This document shows, in pieces, positions 58,270-64,000 of a stretch of 64,000 nt of DNA. Numbering within the stretch: position 1 is the stretch's first letter; every line of letters starts with the position of its first letter. The position numbers were made by a program, and so were the translations under genes. Under the pieces are notes generated by a model, which worked only from the letters and a program-made list of their open reading frames with translations, made no database searches and was not told where the DNA came from. Source of the stretch: Euryodendron excelsum. Its lineage: Eukaryota; Streptophyta; Magnoliopsida; Ericales; Pentaphylacaceae. The stretch is taken from contig CM065379.1 of the NCBI GenBank assembly GCA_033060915.1, positions 39,733,318 to 39,797,317 on the forward strand, read 5' to 3'.

Positions 58270-58576
58270 CAACATTGTCCTGCACTTCGATCACGCAAGG
58301 AGGGGATACCACTGTTAGATAGGTTAAGAACTCTAAGCAGAGGTATTCAGTGAAGAAATCATCACATAACTTAGATAATGAATAGTTATATTGCAATAGC
58401 AAGGTTCGTAGGTTGTGGCACTGTGGCTTGTTAGGAAACTCTTTGAAATCATTCTTCATTAATGAAACTCTCTCAACATCTTGGGGCCATTCATCTGGGG
58501 GTTGCCTTTTTCAAGCCCTAGCTTTAATGCAGAAATGTGATACTCTTACGGTGATGCCGATAGCCATATCCCTGCA
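58270..58576 (-). pseudogene. CC-NB-LRR resistance-gene fragment inside the CACTA end
   Basis: The minus strand reads CRDMAIGI (from the region after the NB-ARC domain, near the MHD motif) at 58576. After a stop come [38 protein letters not shown] and CDDFF and, in the next frame, [17 protein letters not shown]. The pattern '[34 protein letters not shown]' is the first LRR segment of RPS2/RFL1-type CNL proteins. One in-frame TGA and one frameshift are present. The fragment is about 300 bp and lacks the NB-ARC and most LRRs. Its position between the transposase and the CACTA right end suggests transposon capture. Confidence 0.7.
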
Positions 58577-59059
58577 ACATGAAATGGATATTCCTGTAAC
58601 ACGTTCTCATATACCAGCAGTAAAGATACTAGATTTTTTTTTTTTATAGTTCTTTGACCAATGCGTGCGATTAGATATGATATTGAATTCTATATTGAAA
58701 ATTTAACCATAGGATCATCATTGAATGCAAAATCAGATGGTAGGGCTTGTGTCTGTGCATGTCTCAACTTGTGTGCAATATTGAATCAAGATACGCTTAA
58801 ACAGATGATACTTTTGTTTTTTGTTTTTGTGTGGCTACTTAAACAACAACTATTACTTCTCACTCTTGGGACTTAATCACCCTTTTTGAAGGGAAGAAGG
58901 TGATTGATTGTCAATAGACATACAAAGACTGTCTATACAAAATGCCATAAGGTAGGAAAAAAGGTTATACTCAATTAACAAGGTAGTGATAAGCATGAAA
59001 ATTTGCTCTAGTTGCAAACATGATTTTAGTTATTCATATAAATCATGCAATAGCCAACA
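58577..59059. other. Spacer between the captured fragment and the CACTA end
   Basis: AT-rich, including a T run near 58634-58646. No gene recognised. Confidence 0.4.
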
Positions 59060-59356
59060 TGTACGTAGTAGCACAAAATAAATTTTCATCAAATTTTAGA
59101 TTGCAACCAAACTTTAGTCGCTAATGATGAACATTTGGCAACAACAAAAACTTAATCACCTAATGTTCAACTTTTGGCAACAATGCATTAAGTTAGTCGC
59201 CGAAAGCTATAACTATTGGCCACTAAAAAGCCATGGTCGCTAAAATGTTAATAGTAGTGACCAAATTATTATTTAGTTGCTAGACATGTAACTATTGGTG
59301 ACTACCCACAATATGGTCGCAACAATTGGTCGCGGAATGTGTTTTTTCTTGTAGTG
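59060..59356 (-). mobile_element. CACTA right terminus with subterminal repeats
   Basis: Multiple short motifs (TTAGTCGC, TTGGCAACAA, GGTCGC, ACTATTGG) fill about 280 bp and end in TTTTTTCTTGTAGTG at 59356, the reverse complement of CACTACAAGAAAAAA. TAA (59357-59359) is a candidate 3-bp TSD copy. The flank is MITE sequence homologous to units 1 and 3. Confidence 0.85.
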
Positions 59357-59521
59357 TAAGAGAGAGAAAGAGAGAGAGAGAGTGAATATTCCCCCCCCCC
59401 CCCTCCATTTCCGTTCTCTTTCCCTTCCCTTTCTCTCCTAGGTAATATCAAACAAGGAAAGGACAAAAATTTTAAACTTTCTCTTCCTTTTCCTTCCTTC
59501 TCCCAAGTTCCAAACAGGCTA
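59357..59521. mobile_element. Right part of the MITE in unit 2
   Basis: GAGAGAGAGAGTGAATATT, a C13 run (59391-59403) and the right TIR CAAGTTCCAAACAGGCTA, followed by TSD TTA (59522-59524). The left part was lost with the CACTA insertion and deletion. Confidence 0.75.
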
Positions 59522-59524
59522 TTA

Positions 59525-60869
59525 AACATGAAGCAAAGAGTGTATTGAAGATGATCTAAAAAGAAGTGTATTTCTGAGACTCTCTGAGTTCAACATCAAA
59601 TCAAGTTTTAACATTTACGGATAAACCCATAATTAGCAGTGACAAATTCAAAAAAAAAAAAAAACAAAACTATATGCCACTACCCAAAATTGAATGTGGG
59701 CTCTCATAACTATTAGTAAAGACTTAACTAGTGGGTCAAGTGATGCTACGCTTAATTATTGCATATTCAATATATACATAACGTAATTAAATTTGATGAA
59801 TCAATAATACATGTATGACTTTATAGCATTAATAGCAATAGTTGAACCGATGATCCGTAAACCAACATTTTTCACCCATTTGGTTCTAATAACCACACCT
59901 GAAAAATCGTGAATTTGACCCTTTTTTTTTTCTTGTTTACCGATAGAAGAAAAGTATGTACAAGTAATTTAATTTTCATGATCCACATAAACCCAGTGAA
60001 GAAAAAGGAATGCATTGTACAACTATTTTTTATTTTCCACTTTATTTTTTTCTTTGAAGAATAGATATTGTAGCGAGATAACCTATATGAACAAATCATT
60101 CATATCATTAATTTAACAGAAATGCTGTACGTAAATCATTTTCTTACTTATTTTCTTACCCACCAAACACAAGTGAATGGGGCTTACATGCATTTATTAA
60201 TATAGATCACACATGAATTGTGTTTGGTGATTACGAAAATAGGTGAGAAAAGAGTTTGTGTGTAGCATTGCTCTTAATTTAATATACATGATAGGTAAAT
60301 GAGAATTAGAAGGAATGAAGCCGGCGTCTCTACTCTAGCAACACAAGGAATCACGGGTAAAATCAAACTCAGGGATAATTGTTGGGAATCAAATTATCAA
60401 TCTATCATATGATTAGGATAAAGAAACAAAGAAAACAGAAAGATAACACCTAATAGTGTTCACTCATCTTCAAAAGTTACTCTCTACAGCCTTACATCAC
60501 AACTGTTACATATCCCAAAAAGAAAAAAAAAATTAAATGAACTAAATACGCATCAAAGAAACTTCAAATCTTTATAAATGACAAAAACCAAACTTCATTT
60601 TCTTACAATTTGGGACCAAGAACGAACCGCAAAAAACTCGTTAGTGGATATGGGTTGGGAAAAGTTCTTAACCTTAAAGTTCTGGTAAGCACCCAATGTA
60701 GAAAATACTGTGCACAACAGTCTGAATGTCATTGATTTAAAACTTATGAATTAAATATTACTTACCGGAACATATTAGTGGTAATAAGCTGTAAACATAT
60801 AAATGGGAATTATTGTATTCTTGGTAACAAGAGCATTATTTCACTTTTGACTAAATAATTGTAATTGAA
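59525..60869. repeat. Unit 2, 3' half with the empty gypsy and LTR sites
   Basis: Collinear with 25261-26134 plus 36626-36926 of unit 1. It contains ATTAG once at 60412-60416 (empty gypsy site) and the uninterrupted counterpart of the 4.5 kb solo LTR target near 60714-60725. A short insertion (about 60120-60280) is absent from unit 1. No gene. Confidence 0.75.
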
Positions 60870-61572
60870 TCCCCTTCAAAAAAAGTATCCACAAAAGAAT
60901 AAATATAAATTATGAAGATTTTATAGTTCAATTTTTTCATAAAAGGACAAATAATTAGTTTCAATAAAAATTTTAATTCTATTAATCACATAAAAAATTC
61001 TTCTTCTTTTTCTTTTCATAGCCAAGAATGAAACTAAGACCATATATAAAAGACTGCAATTGAAAATCAATTATTTCGATAAGAGATCCATGTCACAGTA
61101 TAACTTGAATACTCAAGCTAATAGCTGATGGTCACAAATAAAGATCCAATACTACTACTTAGCCTCGAGATAAAATCAATGGACAAATACTACCACCTAT
61201 CTCCAACAAAGTTTGAAATCAAAGTAAACTATATATATAATTGGATTTACTTGAGAAAAACCATAAGTAAGGCAACAAATTTTTAATGCTGACAATGGTA
61301 AAGAAGAGTAAATTTCTTCTTGCATTTCTCTAACAACTAGCATCCATTCAATAAAAGTGGCACTATGACTAAACCAAACAAAATTCTAAAAAACAAAAAA
61401 GGCCCAAAATAGCAACCGGCCAACCACCACGGCATAATTGCCCTTGATCCTCGTTGTTGCCTAGATATCCCTGGGTAGGACCTTTTGCAACAAAAAAACA
61501 CCACAAAAGATGTGCTTATCAAACCAAATTCGAATGAATTAGAAATTAAAGTCTATAAATTGAAGAAACTAC

Positions 61573-61683
61573 CTTATCCTCTCCTCTCATACTCTTCGCT
61601 TTCCTCCTCTCCGCTTCCTCAGCCTTGATCGCCTCTATCTTGTTCACTGCTAATTCTCGCTCTCCTCTCTTCCTCCTAATGAC
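61573..61683 (-). pseudogene. Basic exon of the duplicated gene, first copy in unit 3
   Basis: Homologous to 62548-62658. The acceptor reads CTGGGTC instead of CTAGGTC, so its splice site is lost. Peptide rich in Arg/Glu/Lys. Confidence 0.4.
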
Positions 61684-61781
61684 CCAGAATAATAATAAAA
61701 AAAAAGTATCAAGTAACTAAGTTGTAACATAAAAAAACTATCAAGGGAATAACATAAAACACGCCACTGTTAGATGATGGA

Positions 61782-62415
61782 TGTCACGGCCTGCCCACTT
61801 TAGCACTTATTGGGTGCCATGTTGCTTATTTGGAGGCCCAACTTAGTACCATATGCCTAAAAAGTTCTTGGCAATTTTAGAGTTTTCAAGTAAGAGAGCA
61901 TTATTGGAGAGAGGTATAGAACACTTTAGAAACTCCTACACAAGTACACATGTTAAAATAACTAGCAGTATTCTAGAACGGAAGGGGGAAACCTATAGAT
62001 ATTTTAGAAGTTTACACAAATGTATATAAAGAAGAATATTCTATAATAGCAGAAAACACTTATAATCTAGAAAGTTCCACACAAATGTACACAGTGGAAC
62101 ATTTTACAATAGGAGGGGGAGCTTCTCCAAGAAGCTTTGTAGATATCCATAGAGAATTCTAAAACCATCCACTTGAGGAGGTGGATGGTTATAAATAGGG
62201 AGGACAACTTATTTGTAAATCATGAAGTGAGTTTAAACAAATCAAAATGTGAGGCTTTCTAGTTCCCTTCAAGAGTTGTCTTTCTTATTCTCTTTGTTGT
62301 TCTAGCTTCTTAGATTTCTCATTTGTGAGGGTTTTAGGCTTATTTAGCATTTCAAATGGGTCAAGTGTCTAAGTGCTACGTAGGTTCAAGGCGAAAAAAT
62401 TTCAAGCCCGTGACA
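61782..62415. mobile_element. Solo LTR, 634 bp
   Basis: The insert runs TGTCACGGCC...GCCCGTGACA (TG...CA with about 9 bp of terminal inverted similarity). It is flanked by TGGA at 61778-61781 and 62416-62419. Unit 2 is continuous at the same place (TGGA at 42480-42483), proving the insertion. A TATAAATAGGG box lies near 62190. A 4-bp TSD is unusual, and an alternative reading is a 5-bp ATGGA with the terminal A shared. Confidence 0.75.
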
Positions 62416-62547
62416 TGGAGCATATACAACCTCATTGGACAATTGCGAATAGGGCAACAGAAAAATATCATCTTCATCTTCAACCAAATTCGAATGAATT
62501 AGAAATTCGATGATTTGAAATTTAAGTCTATAAATTGAAGAAACTAC

Positions 62548-62658
62548 CTTCTCCTCTCCTCTCCTACTCCTCGCTTTCCTCCTCTCCGCTTCCTTGGCCT
62601 TGATCCTCTCAATCTTGCTCGCTGTTAATGCTCGCTCTCCTCTCTTCCTTTTAATGAC
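62548..62658 (-). pseudogene. Basic 37-codon exon of the duplicated gene, second copy in unit 3
   Basis: A CTAG acceptor, a 111-bp open exon (RGERALTASKIERIKAKEAE, then RRKARSRRGEEK) and a GTAGTTTC donor. It is intact in itself, but the neighbouring exons are broken. Confidence 0.5.
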
Positions 62659-62889
62659 CTAGAATAATAAAAAAAACTATTATCTTCATGTTCTACCACC
62701 ATAAGTACAATGTCTTTGGCCCCAAGTAAAGCATAGTACCCTTTTGCACCTTCAGCTGAGGGAGCAAATGAAGATGGTAGCATATTTGATAGACGGAAAA
62801 AAATCCCAACTACATGGATCGTATAGACAATTTTGTAGGATATAGGTTAGGATTGTATACAGATTAAGATTGTATACCTCAAGGGAGTC

Positions 62890-63510
62890 TCCCCTTACAT
62901 AATTTGCGCAATTGTTACAAAAACAAGTAATTTACTACCCAATATGGCTAATGCGAGTTTGATGTTTCCTAAGAGGTTCACTAATTTCAGGGCGGTCAAT
63001 GCAATAGTATTACACACAATTCATCCAAGAACAATGTTTGTATAGACAATCACCAATATAGTGATTAATGAAATGGTGATTTGCAATTTTCTTTCACGTA
63101 GGACACCTTATCCATCAAATATCTGACTACTACGGACTTTATGTTTAGCAACATCCAAATTCTAGTAAATATACAAGTTGCTCGAACACAAATGCCGTGA
63201 ATGATTGCAATATGAGTTAAATTGTGAAGCTTCTTAGAGGAGCATGATCAAAATATACATGGAAGACCTTGAACAATCAATGGAATGCTAGTGGCATTTC
63301 ATGATGCTTCAAGACTGCATTGGCAAACTCTCACACCAATTTCCAAGTACTTTGAAACCGAATCAATCCGTAGTGGGTCAGCTTTCCTTGATTTGGTCGG
63401 TGGTGGGTCTCTCTAGTTCGATCGGTGGTGGGTCATCTTCGATCTGTTGTTGAACTTTATGTTCTGTTGTAGTAGTGCTATTTGGATCCTTCGCTCCACT
63501 CTAATAACAA
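62890..63510 (-). pseudogene. Decayed copy 3 of the unrecognised duplicated gene
   Basis: Minus-strand pieces match copies 1 and 2: KKLHNLTHIAIIHGICVRAT, CIFTRIWMLLNIKSVVVRYL, LITILVIVYTNIVLG, TIALTALKLVNLLGNIKLAL and KLLVFVTIAQIM with a stop near 62900. Frameshifts near 63100 and a TGA after NIVLG break it. Function unknown. Confidence 0.4.
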
Positions 63511-63639
63511 GAGTTTTCTGACGAATCAGTTTCACGACACAAAGACGAGGGAGAGTAACCCAACAACTAACCCTATATGGGTTTAAGATTGTTATCATCT
63601 AAATCCTTTGTTCAAAGAGTGTTCCTGAAAGGGGGCTTA

Positions 63640-63904
63640 TAGCCTGTTTAGAACTTAGGGAAGAGAAAGGAAGGGAAAGAGAAAATGAGAGAAATGTATT
63701 TTTCCTTCCTTGTTTGGCTTTGCAAAAAAAAATGAGAGGAAAATGGATGGAAAGAAGAGAGAGAGTGAATATTTTTTCCCCTCCATTTTCCTTCTCTTTC
63801 CTTTTCCTTTCTCTCCTAAGTAATATCAAAGAACAAAAGGACAAAATTTTAAAACTTGCTCTTTATTTTCCTTCCCTTTCCTTCTCCAAGTTCTAAATAG
63901 ACTA
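63640..63904. mobile_element. PIF/Harbinger-like MITE, copy in unit 3
   Basis: The TIRs TAGCCTGTTTAGAACTTAGG and CAAGTTCTAAATAGACTA are flanked by TTA (63637-63639 and 63905-63907). 265 bp, intact relative to the unit 2 copy. Confidence 0.8.
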
Positions 63905-64000
63905 TTAAATGTGAAGTAGAGAATGCATTGAAAACGATATAAAAATAAGTGTATGTCTAAGACTCTAAATTTGACATTAAATCAATTTTAACGTTTACAG

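Larger units (their letters stand above)
45346..59356. mobile_element. CACTA-containing composite, about 14 kb, left terminus missing
   Basis: The right end is a typical CACTA terminus read from the minus strand (CACTACAAGAAAAAACACA at 59356 downwards). It is preceded by subterminal GGTCGC/TTAGTCGC-type repeats (59060-59340) and inserted inside the unit 2 MITE. No matching CACTA terminus was found on the left, where unit homology simply stops at 45345. The interval contains TNP2 (plus), ptta/ORF1 (minus), a Transposase_32-like pseudogene, a foldback element and a resistance-gene fragment. It is therefore probably nested or rearranged rather than one simple element. Confidence 0.6.
41568..60869. 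repeat. Tandem host unit 2 (interrupted by a 1.9 kb insert and the CACTA composite)
   Basis: It starts at GAATCCCCTTCAGGAAAAG (41568) and follows unit 3 closely to about 45345. It resumes at 59357 inside the MITE and runs to the start of unit 3. About 175 bp present in unit 3 between the two breakpoints is missing, so the left junction of the composite is a deletion rather than a clean insertion. Confidence 0.75.
60870..64000. repeat. Tandem host unit 3 (runs off the window)
   Basis: It starts at GAATCCCCTTCAAAAAAAG and matches unit 2 through the landmark blocks, then unit 1 through the MITE to the window end (CTAAATTTGACATTAAATC). It contains a solo LTR and an internal duplication of the basic exon region (about 61500-61780 and 62470-62690). 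Confidence 0.75.

Overview
The window looks like repeat-dominated nuclear DNA of a flowering plant, probably a dicot. It has AT-rich spacers, GT-AG introns of about 80 nt, Ty3/gypsy (Tat-like), Ty1/copia and TRIM-like LTR elements, PIF/Harbinger-like and hAT-like MITEs, and a decayed CACTA (En/Spm) transposon. There are no operons, phage genes or CRISPR arrays, and I found no tRNA or rRNA gene. I cannot name the species. No host gene is demonstrably intact. All elements were judged by eye from termini, target-site duplications (TSDs) and protein motifs.

Left third (1-23.9 kb). A 1.7 kb solo LTR with a perfect 5-bp TSD lies at 2157-3868. A hAT-type MITE sits on what looks like the start codon of a gene remnant (4.5-5.3 kb). 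A complex of long inverted and direct repeats spans 5.7-14.4 kb; one arm carries a PIF-type MITE that is absent from the other arm. A broken multi-exon minus-strand gene with a C-terminal membrane segment lies near 19.4-20.8 kb. It is followed by a copia RNase H remnant with its LTR (21.2-22.1 kb) and a compact TRIM-like element with two 228-bp LTRs (23.1-23.6 kb).

Right two thirds (23.9-64 kb). The ground plan is a tandem array of a host segment of roughly 3.5 kb, present as units starting near 23.88, 41.57 and 60.87 kb. Each unit carries decayed exons of the same unrecognised minus-strand gene and a 265-283 bp MITE. The array was enlarged by later insertions: a 10.5 kb Tat-like gypsy element (26135-36620), a 4.5 kb solo LTR (36927-41417), a 1.9 kb non-coding insert (42611-44494), a 14 kb CACTA-containing composite (45346-59356) and a 0.63 kb solo LTR (61782-62415). 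For most of these a sister unit preserves the uninterrupted target site, so target sites and relative order can be read directly.

The gypsy element is the best preserved object. It has 592-bp LTRs with 8 differences, a sense gag-pol frame with two in-frame ambers, a 12 x 64-bp minisatellite, and an antisense gene of at least three exons with its own TATA box between pol and the 3' LTR. The CACTA composite holds a TNP2 transposase pseudogene, a divergently oriented ptta/ORF1 pseudogene, a Transposase_32-like pseudogene, and a fragment of a CC-NB-LRR resistance gene close to its right terminus.
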